This document shows positions 1 through 7,964 of a stretch of DNA of 55,532 nucleotides, piece after piece. Numbering within the stretch: the first letter of the stretch is position 1; every line of letters begins with the position of its first letter. Source of the DNA: Candidatus Methanoperedens sp. (lineage in GTDB: Archaea; Halobacteriota; Methanosarcinia; Methanosarcinales; Methanoperedenaceae); assembly GCA_026552955.1 (NCBI GenBank), contig JAPMTS010000050.1:1-55532 (forward strand). The letters run 5' to 3'. A program made the position numbers and the translations under genes. The notes below the pieces were generated by a model. The model worked only from the letters and a program-made list of their open reading frames with translations, had not been told where the DNA came from and made no database searches.

Positions 1-45
1 GTTGAACATAGTGATAATGCCCCGGTCTTTATAGACCGGGGTTAA
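1..45 (+). mobile_element. Right end of an IS200/IS605-type (TnpB) element with the last codons of tnpB
   Basis: An open frame runs from the window edge to TAA at 43-45 and ends in residues EHSDNAPVFIDRG. The last codons lie on a perfect hairpin: stem CCCCGGTC at 20-27, loop TTTATA, stem GACCGGGG at 34-41. A GC-rich subterminal hairpin overlapping the end of tnpB is typical of IS200/IS605 right ends, where it also forms the 3' part of the TnpB guide RNA. The same arrangement, inverted, closes the other end of the window. Only 45 bases are visible, so the family call rests on hairpin form, frame, and the way amt-like coding sequence resumes right after it. Confidence 0.5.
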
Positions 46-151
46 AGTTACATTGAAGATACTGAATGCAACTATGGGTCTGCGTGTCCGGGATGATGAA
101 GAAATAGAAGGTCTTGATATTACCCAGCATGGAGAGAAAGCATATGTTTAA
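46..151 (+). pseudogene. amt: 3' remnant of ammonium transporter gene amt
   Basis: The frame ending at TAA 149-151 encodes about 34 residues, including GLRVRDDEEIEGLDITQHGE. This is the conserved cytoplasmic tail of Amt/AmtB ammonium channels (family pattern GLRV-acidic-EGLD-x-x-x-HGE-x-AY). None of the eleven membrane segments is present: in-frame TAG at 32-34 and the TnpB hairpin lie directly upstream. Amt is the usual partner of the PII protein encoded just downstream, and the PII T-loop docks on the cytoplasmic face of this channel. The simplest reading is that amt was cut near its 3' end by the TnpB element. The rest of the gene would lie beyond the window edge. Confidence 0.55.
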
Positions 152-187
152 AAAGCAGGATAACTTATGCGAATGGCTGGTGATGTC

Positions 188-526
188 ATGAAAAAAATTG
201 AAGCAATAATCAGGTCGGAAAAGCTGGGAGATATCAAGAATGCCCTGGCATTAGCGGGTTTTATCGGTCTTACCACATACGAAGTGAAAGGACGGGGAAG
301 GCAAAAAGGAGTTTTACTGCAATACCGCACCCAGGAATACAGGGTGGATATGCTGGCCAAGACTAAAATCGAGCTTGTTGTGAATGATATGGATGTGGAA
401 AAGGTCATTGAAATAATATGTGAGTCCGGAAAGACAGGTAATATTGGAGACGGCAAGATTTTTATCATACCCATCGAAGAAATCATTCGGGTAAGGACTG
501 GAGAAAGAGGAACAGACGCTATATAG
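188..526 (+). CDS. glnK: PII nitrogen regulatory protein GlnK
   Basis: A 112-residue PII protein, the standard family length. It senses ATP/ADP and 2-oxoglutarate and gates ammonium uptake by plugging Amt. The T-loop spans about residues 36-55 with GRGRQKG at the start and tyrosines at the canonical positions 46 and 51. The C-terminal nucleotide-binding part reads GKTGNIGDGKIF and RVRTGERGTDAI. The start at ATG 188 (MKKIEAIIRSEKL) matches the family N-terminus and is preceded by GGTGA; an upstream in-frame ATG at 167 would add seven residues with no homology. It sits 36 bases after the amt remnant, the usual amt-glnK order, so its normal partner appears broken here and it may serve another Amt copy. 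Confidence 0.93.
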   Translation: MKKIEAIIRSEKLGDIKNALALAGFIGLTTYEVKGRGRQKGVLLQYRTQEYRVDMLAKTKIELVVNDMDVEKVIEIICESGKTGNIGDGKIFIIPIEEIIRVRTGERGTDAI

Positions 527-606
527 AAACATTGTGTCCATAGAACTTATATGAATGTTCATTGAAGTACTTTAATTATAGGAATCGAAGCATTTGGAGA
601 CATAAT

Positions 607-1473
607 ATGATTTTCTATAATAATTTTCAAAGAAAAGTGCGAAATATAATTAAGAAAATCGAGAATGGAAGCGCAGGTGAGTCCAATATATCATCTCTTT
701 GTGAATTGCTTGAGGATCATACGGATATGATGCAGGAATCCTTAGGGGCGCTTAACATCATATTGGTCAAAGGTAACGTAAAAGCATATAATTGCGCAAT
801 TTCAGCCTTGAATAACATAGCTGAAAAATATATCGGATTTGAACATTATTCAGTAGATGTTATAGTAAACTGCATGCAGGAAAGGAAAAATGACCTCCGT
901 GAAGACAGTTTGCTCAAGTTACTTGAGATCCTTTCAAAACTCACTCAAAAATCTCCGGAAAGGATGAAAATTGCAGTACCTGAAATGTTTATTTGTCTTG
1001 AAAATACGAATCCGAAAAGTAGGGAGACAGCACATTTCATACTCAGCATAATTGCAGCAACTCATCATGAGTTTTTCGAAGGCCACTCCAGGGATATCAA
1101 ACGTGTCCTGAATGGCCTGTACGTGGATGAAAGAATATATGCATGCAGGTTATTAAAACAACTTGCCCAGAATGATCAAACAATAGTCAATGATATGCAT
1201 GACCTATTAGAAGACTTGATGCTTAACCATCCGGATTGTAATCTACGTTTAGAGGCTGGATTCGCGATGGACAGGTTAAAGGAAGGTATCAGAAACAAAT
1301 CTTCCGAAGTAGATCGGCCGCCAAAGTTAATAAAACCAGGCACACTTGTTGAAGATAAGAACGTAATTCCTGAGGATTTTTCCGGATTATCAGAACTCAT
1401 AGCGCCAAATAAGAAAGATATGATTGACATTCTTGAAGGAATGAATCTCAAGCACCTGATTATCAATCGGTGA
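607..1473 (+). CDS. HEAT/ARM-like helical repeat protein of unknown function
   Basis: About 288 residues, mostly amphipathic helices in a repeated pattern (for example LLKLLEILSKLTQKSPER, then MFICLENTNPKSRETAHFIL, then RLEAGFAMDRLKEGI), typical of HEAT/ARM-type alpha-solenoids. No signal peptide, membrane segment or catalytic motif is visible. Such solenoids usually act as protein-protein scaffolds. The start at ATG 607 has GGAGA six bases upstream; a TTG at 562 would add 15 residues without clear support. It follows glnK in the same direction after a gap of about 80 bases, so a link with nitrogen control is possible but is only positional. Confidence 0.6.
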   Translation: MIFYNNFQRKVRNIIKKIENGSAGESNISSLCELLEDHTDMMQESLGALNIILVKGNVKAYNCAISALNNIAEKYIGFEHYSVDVIVNCMQERKNDLREDSLLKLLEILSKLTQKSPERMKIAVPEMFICLENTNPKSRETAHFILSIIAATHHEFFEGHSRDIKRVLNGLYVDERIYACRLLKQLAQNDQTIVNDMHDLLEDLMLNHPDCNLRLEAGFAMDRLKEGIRNKSSEVDRPPKLIKPGTLVEDKNVIPEDFSGLSELIAPNKKDMIDILEGMNLKHLIINR

Positions 1474-1545
1474 ACGGATAGTAGTATAAAAATCGTCAAA
1501 AAATGAGGAAAAAAAATCTGTTAATACGTTATTAAATTGGATATA

Positions 1546-1920
1546 TTATTTTCCCAATTCCTTTAAACGCTCAACGTTTGCTTTTGCCTCCTCAACTACT
1601 TTTTTTTGCTGTTTTTCAAGCTGCGAAACGATATCCTTAAACCCAACTTTGAGCGAGTACACCTTATATGGTCTTCCTTTTCCCGGCGTCTTCTCTTCCC
1701 GTTCATCAATCCAATCCCGTTCTTTTAACTGCCTCATGGCAATACTGACTTCAGGTTGGCGTAACCTTGCCACTCTCTCAAGGTCCACTGATGTAGCTGA
1801 ATTCATATTCTGAAGATAGGTAAGACTCATTGCCACATTTCTGGTCATTCCCAGGGAAATAAGTATGTCTGCAATTTCTTCATCTTTTTCATCAAGCTGT
1901 TTTATCTTAAGCGCTTTCAT
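1546..1920 (-). CDS. Winged-helix transcriptional regulator (COG4738-like)
   Basis: A 124-residue protein with a central winged helix-turn-helix: SLGMTRNVAMSLTYLQNM and LRQPEVSIAMRQLKERDW form the recognition region, followed by a basic wing (EEKTPGKGRPYKVYSL) and a C-terminal coiled coil rich in K and E (about residues 98-124), probably for dimerisation. It resembles the archaeal ArsR/TrmB-like predicted regulators of COG4738. A GGAG lies just upstream of the ATG. It is transcribed after the aIF1A-rio1-KH operon in the same direction, but a gap of 78 bases suggests its own promoter. Targets are not evident from sequence. Confidence 0.8.
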   Translation of the reverse strand: MKALKIKQLDEKDEEIADILISLGMTRNVAMSLTYLQNMNSATSVDLERVARLRQPEVSIAMRQLKERDWIDEREEKTPGKGRPYKVYSLKVGFKDIVSQLEKQQKKVVEEAKANVERLKELGK

Positions 1921-1998
1921 ATTGACTCCAGAAATATATTATGCCCTGGTATTATTTTAATCTTTCGATAAGAAAAATATCAAAGGGCTCATAAAATT

Positions 1999-2535
1999 CT
2001 ACAATCCTAATTCTGCTCTCTTCAAATCACTCTTTTTCTTCTCAAGGAATGAATAAACAGGGCCGTGGGCGCTACCTTCAAGAAGCATATTGATCCCCGT
2101 TCTGGCTACTGTATTCTGCTCCGGATACCCTATCAAGCTTATTGTTTTTCCATAAACCGAGATATACGCGTTAGTCAGGCTCTCAAATATCTCCCTGGTC
2201 TTGCCATCCTTCCCGATGAGTCTTCCCCGTATTCTCATAAGGTCTTTTTCTGTCCGTGCAATATTTGAAAGGTCAATCGTTTCAAACATAAGAAGGTCAT
2301 GGTCAAACAATTTAAGGGCTTTTTCAGGGCTAAAACCCCTTGCTATTGCCTGTACGACTTCCTTTGCCCGCATTCCCATAAGTGCATCCGTCGGGTCTGC
2401 TATCTCCACATTGCCGCTCTCGCTATCAATATTTAATGTTGCAGTGGATTTTTCCTCAATGAGTTGTTTTGTCTGGCCTTTCGGGCCTACCAGCACCGCT
2501 ATTCTTTCAAGCGGAATTTTAATATGCTCTGTCAT
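1999..2535 (-). CDS. KH-domain rRNA-processing protein (Dim2/Krr1-like)
   Basis: A 178-residue protein with two KH folds. The first has VGPKGQTKQLIEE and the second has GRLIGKDGKTREIFE, each with the GxxG loop that grips single-stranded RNA. This is the archaeal homologue of eukaryotic Dim2/Pno1 and Krr1, which act near the 3' end of 16S/18S rRNA during small-subunit maturation. Its start codon overlaps the rio1 stop by four bases (ATGA). The order aIF1A, rio1, KH protein is widely conserved in archaea and fits a small-subunit assembly operon, since the Rio kinase and Dim2/Pno1 act on the same late pre-40S step in eukaryotes. Confidence 0.9.
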   Translation of the reverse strand: MTEHIKIPLERIAVLVGPKGQTKQLIEEKSTATLNIDSESGNVEIADPTDALMGMRAKEVVQAIARGFSPEKALKLFDHDLLMFETIDLSNIARTEKDLMRIRGRLIGKDGKTREIFESLTNAYISVYGKTISLIGYPEQNTVARTGINMLLEGSAHGPVYSFLEKKKSDLKRAELGL

Positions 2536-3332
2536 TGTTCTTCCTCTTTAATTTTTTTTATGATCGAAATCATATTATCTTCATTAGCCGGGACATTTAA
2601 TTTCACGAAAAACCGTGCGATATTGGCAACATCTCGCCGCAGGTATGTCTCTGCATTGAAATGACTGGTCAGTACTGACTGCCCCATATCAATTATTACA
2701 GGTTCCATTTTATTCATATCGACCAATATATTATATTCACTCAGGTCCGCATGAACAAGTTTTGCCCGTGAATATAAGCGGTTCATATAATCGACCAGCA
2801 AGTCAAAAATATGTGATGCTTCCTGTTCGGACAATGTTACATCCTTCAGTTGAGGCATCGGGATGCCGTCTTTTCCTATAAACTCCATTAACAATATGTT
2901 CCTTTGTGTGATATAGGGTTTTGGCACCCTTACTCCCGCTTCTTCTGCACGTTTCAGGTTCTTGAATTCCTTTCTTGTCCATGCAAGAATAATATCTTTT
3001 CTTGCATGCCTGATGCCCTGGAAACGTGGGTCCCCAAGAATGTAATCCTTCATAGAATTGAAATTTGCTGTTGATATAAGATATATCTTTACGGCAACCT
3101 CGGAGATATTGTCTTTATTCGCCACCGCGTGAAAAAGATTTGCTTCTTTGCCTGTACTAAAACAACCTCCCAGCGCATCGATATAACCTTTTTTTGAAAG
3201 GTCATACAGAGCCAGCAATGTGGCCGTGTCAAATACATCATTAAGAACTTGCTTCTGATCCGAATCCTTTAAGCGCATGCGGAATTCATCGACTTTCTCA
3301 TCCATGCGGGAAAGTTTCTTATCACTGGCCAT
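2532..3332 (-). CDS. rio1: Serine protein kinase Rio1
   Basis: A 266-residue atypical protein kinase/ATPase of the RIO1 type. Visible motifs are the nucleotide loop GGCFSTGKEANLFHA near residue 55, the catalytic loop LVHADLSEYNILV near 195 and the metal-binding IIDMGQSV near 215. RIO1 enzymes drive late maturation of the small ribosomal subunit. The gene starts nine bases after the aIF1A stop codon and overlaps the KH protein gene downstream, forming one operon. Length and motif order match complete archaeal Rio1. Confidence 0.95.
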   Translation of the reverse strand: MASDKKLSRMDEKVDEFRMRLKDSDQKQVLNDVFDTATLLALYDLSKKGYIDALGGCFSTGKEANLFHAVANKDNISEVAVKIYLISTANFNSMKDYILGDPRFQGIRHARKDIILAWTRKEFKNLKRAEEAGVRVPKPYITQRNILLMEFIGKDGIPMPQLKDVTLSEQEASHIFDLLVDYMNRLYSRAKLVHADLSEYNILVDMNKMEPVIIDMGQSVLTSHFNAETYLRRDVANIARFFVKLNVPANEDNMISIIKKIKEEEQ

Positions 3333-3341
3333 ACACTTAAT

Positions 3342-3656
3342 TTAACTTTTTAAAAATCCTTTTCTCTCCAGCCAGTTTACCTGTGGGCCGCTGTATTTCC
3401 AGATAATATCGGCTTTTTCGGTCTGGAAAGACCATGGTACAACTATAACAACATCCCCTTCCCGGATCCATGTACTTTTTTTCATTTTTCCAGGAATGCG
3501 AGTTAGTCTCACTACGCCGTCCATGCACCTTACACGCAATTTATTTGCCCCCAAAAGACTTTCAACAGTCCCCAGCACTTCTCCCGCCTTTTTCTGCGGC
3601 AGGCGAACTCTTGTGAATTCTTCCGGCTGTTGGTTATAATTAGTTCGCCTATTCAG
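3342..3656 (-). CDS. eif1A: Translation initiation factor aIF1A, apparently with a CTG start
   Basis: The conserved OB-fold core is clear: [20 protein letters not shown] and [19 protein letters not shown]. The first NUG codon in frame (GTG at 3578) falls inside the family-conserved region and would delete the basic N-terminal tail. Upstream, the same frame continues through [20 protein letters not shown], exactly the expected aIF1A N-terminus, up to an in-frame TGA at 3668-3666. Between that stop and the tail the only start-like codons are ATA 3659-3657 and CTG 3656-3654, and a Shine-Dalgarno GAGGTG lies at 3667-3662, five bases before the CTG. From CTG the protein has 104 residues, close to the family norm. 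aIF1A occupies the ribosomal A site and helps scanning and start selection. A sequencing error creating the stop is the main alternative. Confidence 0.85.
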   Translation of the reverse strand: MNRRTNYNQQPEEFTRVRLPQKKAGEVLGTVESLLGANKLRVRCMDGVVRLTRIPGKMKKSTWIREGDVVIVVPWSFQTEKADIIWKYSGPQVNWLERKGFLKS

Positions 3657-3792
3657 TATAACACCTCATGATTTGTATCAATATAGTCCGCACTATATGT
3701 AAAGGTTACTGACAATTATTTAATAAACAAAATGAATACAATTGTCCGATACTTATTTTAGAAACCACTGTCAATGAAGCCACAGTAAAATT

Positions 3793-5370
3793 ATGTCTGA
3801 GATCACCATTCTGGGAATTGAGGGAACTGCATGGAACCTGAGCGCAGCAATAGTTGACGAAAAGGATGTTATTGCAGAAACAACAGCTACTTACCGCCCC
3901 GCTGCCGGGGGCATTCATCCCCGTGAGGCAGCGCAGCATCATGCCAATAATATAACAAAAGTTGTAAGTGAAACCATAAAAAAAGCAGGTCGAAAGGTGG
4001 GTGCTGTGGCATTTTCCCAGGGTCCGGGGCTTGGCCCGTGTCTTCGTACGGTTGCTACAGCTGCGAGGGCTCTTGCATTATCACTTGAAGTCCCTCTTAT
4101 CGGCGTGAACCACTGCATTGCGCATATTGAGGTGGGAAGATGGAAAACACCAGCAAAAGACCCTGTGACATTATATGTAAGTGGTGCGAACTCGCAGGTC
4201 CTTGCATACAGGAAAGGCCATTACAGGGTATTCGGGGAGACGCTTGATATCGGTATCGGCAATGCCCTTGACAAATTCGCACGGTCAGTGGGATTAGCGC
4301 ATCCCGGAGGACCAAAAGTAGAAGAACTTGCAAAGCAGGCCGCACGATACATACCTCTGCCCTATACGGTAAAGGGCATGGATTTTTCATTCTCAGGATT
4401 AACCACAGCCGCGCAGGAATCGGCAAAACACTTCGCTCTCCCCGATGTATGTCATTCTTTCCAGGAAACCGCTTTCGCAATGCTTCTGGAAGTAACAGAA
4501 CGCGCCGTTGCGCATACAGGAAAAGGCGAAGTCCTGCTGGCAGGCGGCGTTGGAGCCAATTCGCGCCTGCGTGAGATGCTTACTATCATGTGTGAGGACA
4601 GGGGTATTGATTTTTATGTGCCTGAAAAGCGTTTCATGGGGGATAACGGTGCAATGATCGCCTATCTTGGCCTCCTTATGTATAAATCGGGATACAGGAC
4701 TTCGATTGCTGAATCAAAGGTCAATCCCAACTTCAGGCCGGATGAAGCAGTAGTCAGATGGAATCCTGAAGAAGGAAGTATGTTCAGGGAAGAAATACCT
4801 GGCACTATAATAGCAAGCGGTGCAGAAGCCGTGATAACTCTTTTCGGGAATACGATCATAAAAACAAGGATATCGAAACGATACCGCCTTGGTGAAATAG
4901 ACCAGACCCTGCGCAAAGAAAGAACAAGAATTGAAGCCAGACTGATATCAGAGGCACGGCGATGCGGCGTTCCCACCCCGATCATCAGGGATGTTTCTGA
5001 TTTTGAAATAAAAATGGAATACATAGAAGGGATAGCCTTGAAAAAAGTGATCACACCTTCACTCAGTGAACACACGGGAGAACTGATAGGGCGTCTGCAT
5101 TCTTATGGAATAATTCATGGCGACCTTACCACTTCGAATATATTATTCAAGGACGGCAAACTCTACCTGATCGATTTCGGGCTTTCCTATCTTGATAAGA
5201 CAGTGGAAGCGCGGGGGGTTGATGTGCATGTGCTTTTCCAGACATTTGAAAGCACCCATGAGAACCATGAAGAGCTTATTGAGGCTTTCAAGAAAGGATA
5301 TGCATTGATGGGCTCTCCAGAAGTCCTGGCAAGAGCAAAGGAAATTGAGGCGCGGGGGAGGTATGCATGA
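3793..5370 (+). CDS. kae1-bud32: Bifunctional Kae1-Bud32: tRNA N6-threonylcarbamoyladenosine synthase and kinase
   Basis: A 525-residue fusion of the two KEOPS core subunits, as in many euryarchaea. Residues 1 to about 325 are Kae1, the ASKHA-fold enzyme that transfers the threonylcarbamoyl group to A37 of ANN-decoding tRNAs; the metal-binding histidines are in GVNHCIAHIEVG, with HPREAAQHHA and ALDKFARSVGL also typical. Residues from about 335 to the end are the Bud32 kinase/ATPase, with the catalytic loop IIHGDLTTSNILF and LIDFGLSY. It is divergent from aIF1A; the 136 bases between them must hold both promoters. The start gives the canonical N-terminus (ITILGIEGTAWN). Confidence 0.97.
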   Translation: MSEITILGIEGTAWNLSAAIVDEKDVIAETTATYRPAAGGIHPREAAQHHANNITKVVSETIKKAGRKVGAVAFSQGPGLGPCLRTVATAARALALSLEVPLIGVNHCIAHIEVGRWKTPAKDPVTLYVSGANSQVLAYRKGHYRVFGETLDIGIGNALDKFARSVGLAHPGGPKVEELAKQAARYIPLPYTVKGMDFSFSGLTTAAQESAKHFALPDVCHSFQETAFAMLLEVTERAVAHTGKGEVLLAGGVGANSRLREMLTIMCEDRGIDFYVPEKRFMGDNGAMIAYLGLLMYKSGYRTSIAESKVNPNFRPDEAVVRWNPEEGSMFREEIPGTIIASGAEAVITLFGNTIIKTRISKRYRLGEIDQTLRKERTRIEARLISEARRCGVPTPIIRDVSDFEIKMEYIEGIALKKVITPSLSEHTGELIGRLHSYGIIHGDLTTSNILFKDGKLYLIDFGLSYLDKTVEARGVDVHVLFQTFESTHENHEELIEAFKKGYALMGSPEVLARAKEIEARGRYA

Positions 5371-5396
5371 AGAGGCTTATAAGATTATTCTAAATT

Positions 5397-7199
5397 TCAC
5401 CCATGTATTTTCATGGAATGCCTCAACTCCACTGCCTTACCCTTTCCACATCCTTTCATTTCCCACCCGCTCATGAGAGAACGCCCCACACCCAGGAACC
5501 TCTCACCGACAACTATCACTTCGTCATTGGGGCGGATCTGCGGGTCGGCATCAAGGATACCTGGTGCAAGGATGCTGCTGTGGGGTATGAAATCCCCGAT
5601 TTTTACCCTGTAATATGGATGATCACCAAGTTTCAACCCACCATCAATAGTAAGGGCAAGAGTCCCGTACTGCGGTATCAATGTTGCCAGCTGTTTTCCC
5701 GCAAACAACTGGAATTTGGGAAATGGTGCCCTGATAATCGCATCATGCGGAACGAGCATATCGCCTGCGCCATTTGCGAACTGGTAATTTGCGGTAGCAC
5801 GCATCATATCAAGCTTTCCCTGATCAGAGGTTCTTTTTTTGGTGTTCTCAAAGCCGGAAACAACCTGTTCCAGATTCCTAAGGGATTCATGTGATGTTAC
5901 TCCCGTATCCGCAGTATAAATAAATTCAAGCCCAAGCTCATTTGCTACGGATTCACAAATCTGCCTGTATGCACCATGAACATGAGCAACGATGTTTTCA
6001 TATTTATTTTTTTGAAGGTATGAGCAAAGGCACTTCCCAACCCATGCCCTTTCTTCAAGGTCCCAGTGTCCCGTTACAGGTGTGTCATAATGCGCCGCCG
6101 GATATATCAATTCAAGCTCCCGCGGAACAACTCCCATGGGTGATGTGATTATTACCTCATGGACAAATTTACGGTATTTGCCAAGGGCATTAATGAATTT
6201 CTGGTGCGACAGGGATATTGAATACGGTTTTTTTGCTGAGCATGGGAGAAGAACAAGCGTATCAAGATCAGGTGCTGTGTAGCGTTCCAATACCCTTTGT
6301 GCGAATCTTTTGATCTCAACCCTGTTTAGCGATTCAGATGTATTTGCATAGAGTGTATTTGACCTCAAGATGGGTGTTCTTTTCTCAAGAAAATCATATT
6401 GCCCATCGATCAGGCGCAGAGCTGCGGTCAGCCATGGGCGAGCTCTGCACTGGCGTTCCACATACTCACGAAGACTTCCCGACCGTATCTGCTCGCGGAC
6501 ATTGCTGAGTTCCTCGCCAAGCTTCAGGGAATTATGCTTTGCCATTAATTGGGCCCTCTTATTTTTGGGCAGTTTTAACAATTCCTGCGGCGTGTTTGAT
6601 GAACATACCGGGCATATACAGGGAAATTCATGGAGTCTGTCGAGGGGGAATTCTCCTGAATTTGTAAGATAAATGTCCTGGTATCCCTTGATAATAGGCA
6701 GGGTCCCATCGACCAGGTCCACCCCAAGATACAGGAGCATCGCCAGGTTTTCAGGAGTGGCAAGAGAAGGAGTATAAAGAAGTGCGTCAGCGCGGGTATT
6801 TTCTTTTAACTTTATGATGGAATCCACGAGTTCACGCGCCCTGTTTTCAAGCTGCTTTGCCGTGCCCAGGACGTAAAGTTCAGATCCTGGCCATTCTTTG
6901 GCAAATGGATGGACGACCAGGCCTGTATGGGCCTGATCTGCATTCTTAAGGTGTACCTGAAGCTCTTTTATAATATCTTCTCTTATTTGCAGGGGGAGTG
7001 ACCTGTGGGGAAGGATGAATAATTTCCCGTCATTTTTTTCGATGGGCTCGGGTCTTTTCCAGACAGAGCCGCAATCGACTATAGGGCAATCCTTTGCCCG
7101 GATGTCAATAATAGCAGGTGTTGACAGGGATGTTTCAAGAACGAGTTTACCGATTCTTGCTGCTGCGTCGCGATGTGTTATTTCGAATATTTTGCTCAT
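5397..7199 (-). CDS. arcS: Archaeosine synthase ArcS
   Basis: About 600 residues, related to archaeal tRNA-guanine transglycosylase but with the ArcS signature LLPCSAKKPYSISLSHQKF (pattern PCxxKPYxxSxSH) near residue 325, and a C-terminal PUA-type RNA-binding domain (from DGGLKLGDHPYYRVKIGDF). ArcS adds lysine to preQ0 at position 15 of tRNA, the step towards archaeosine. A cysteine cluster CICPVC lies near residue 200. The family N-terminus (SKIFEITHRDAAARIGKL) fits a start at ATG 7199; an ATG ten codons earlier adds residues without similarity. The leader carries a perfect inverted repeat at 7253-7276. Confidence 0.92.
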   Translation of the reverse strand: MSKIFEITHRDAAARIGKLVLETSLSTPAIIDIRAKDCPIVDCGSVWKRPEPIEKNDGKLFILPHRSLPLQIREDIIKELQVHLKNADQAHTGLVVHPFAKEWPGSELYVLGTAKQLENRARELVDSIIKLKENTRADALLYTPSLATPENLAMLLYLGVDLVDGTLPIIKGYQDIYLTNSGEFPLDRLHEFPCICPVCSSNTPQELLKLPKNKRAQLMAKHNSLKLGEELSNVREQIRSGSLREYVERQCRARPWLTAALRLIDGQYDFLEKRTPILRSNTLYANTSESLNRVEIKRFAQRVLERYTAPDLDTLVLLPCSAKKPYSISLSHQKFINALGKYRKFVHEVIITSPMGVVPRELELIYPAAHYDTPVTGHWDLEERAWVGKCLCSYLQKNKYENIVAHVHGAYRQICESVANELGLEFIYTADTGVTSHESLRNLEQVVSGFENTKKRTSDQGKLDMMRATANYQFANGAGDMLVPHDAIIRAPFPKFQLFAGKQLATLIPQYGTLALTIDGGLKLGDHPYYRVKIGDFIPHSSILAPGILDADPQIRPNDEVIVVGERFLGVGRSLMSGWEMKGCGKGKAVELRHSMKIHG

Positions 7200-7252
7200 A
7201 AATTTCTCTTGTTCTTGCGTTTTGTTCAACGTTGATAAATGTACTATTAATG

Positions 7253-7276
7253 CGTTAGGTCTTCTTTATCCTAACG
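7253..7276 (-). promoter_or_regulatory. Inverted repeat in the arcS leader or divergent promoter region
   Basis: Perfect 7-bp arms CGTTAGG (7253-7259) and CCTAACG (7270-7276) around a 10-base loop, next to a GC-rich block (GGCGCCGG) in an otherwise AT-rich spacer between arcS and engB. On the minus strand an AT-rich TATA-like stretch lies at about 7298-7310, so the repeat would fall at the 5' end of the arcS transcript. It could be a leader hairpin or a protein-binding site. Confidence 0.4.
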
Positions 7277-7341
7277 GCGCCGGACGTCACCGCATTTTAA
7301 TTTATTTTGAAATTGCGTTCATGAGCAAAATCATGGGGAAG

Positions 7342-7350
7342 CTTTTATAT
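7342..7350 (+). promoter_or_regulatory. TATA box for engB
   Basis: CTTTTATATG lies 25 to 30 bases upstream of the ATG at 7374. That is the archaeal TATA-to-start spacing, so the engB transcript would be leaderless or nearly so. No Shine-Dalgarno sequence sits in front of the ATG, which agrees. Confidence 0.5.
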
Positions 7351-7373
7351 GACTTTGATTATGCAGTTGGTTG

Positions 7374-7946
7374 ATGAAAGAGATAATTTTTGTGGGACGA
7401 TCAAATGTGGGAAAATCCACCCTTATCAGAGTTCTTACGAAAAAGAAAGTCCCTGTGGGAAAGCTTCCCGGTGTCACAAGGAAACCGCTTCATATACCGT
7501 ACCAGAATATTCAAATTACTGATATGCCAGGATTCGGGTACATGAGCAAAGTAACAAAAAAAGGCCAGGAAGCGATAAAGGATAATATTGTCCATTATAT
7601 AGAAGATAATGCTTCCCATATCCTGCTTGCAGTGTTGGTCATAAATACTACATCATTCGCAGAAATAGTGGACAGGTGGACACTGAGAAATGAAATACCA
7701 GTGGAGGTTGAGCTTTTCGAATTCTTCAATGAACTGGACATTGATGTCATCGTTGCTGCTAATAAAATGGATAAAGTGACGGATCAGGATATGGCACTTG
7801 ATGGGGTAGTACAAAGGCTTGGCATGTCCCCTCCATGGAGGCAGTGGCCGGATATGATCATACCTGTGAGCGCAAAGAAAGGAAATATCGGGGATTTGAA
7901 ACTCCGGATACAAAAGAAAATAGAAGGAATCGGTCGTACGAGTTAA
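7374..7946 (+). CDS. engB: Ribosome-associated GTPase EngB
   Basis: A 190-residue TRAFAC GTPase of the EngB/YihA type. G1 is GRSNVGKST at the very N-terminus, G3 is DMPGFGYMSK, G4 is NKMD and G5 contains VSAKKG. EngB proteins act in ribosome assembly in bacteria; the archaeal role is less studied. The start is taken at ATG 7374 (MKEIIFVGRS); the TTG directly before it would add one residue. Convergent with the secreted-protein gene downstream (18 bases between stops). Confidence 0.9.
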   Translation: MKEIIFVGRSNVGKSTLIRVLTKKKVPVGKLPGVTRKPLHIPYQNIQITDMPGFGYMSKVTKKGQEAIKDNIVHYIEDNASHILLAVLVINTTSFAEIVDRWTLRNEIPVEVELFEFFNELDIDVIVAANKMDKVTDQDMALDGVVQRLGMSPPWRQWPDMIIPVSAKKGNIGDLKLRIQKKIEGIGRTS

Positions 7947-7964
7947 TTGTTGATTTTCTTTAAT

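Noticed and set aside
4097-4480. Minus-strand frame inside kae1
   Set aside because: Shadow of a clearly conserved gene on the other strand.
5403-5894. Plus-strand frame inside arcS
   Set aside because: No ribosome site or family match; arcS motifs occupy the opposite strand.
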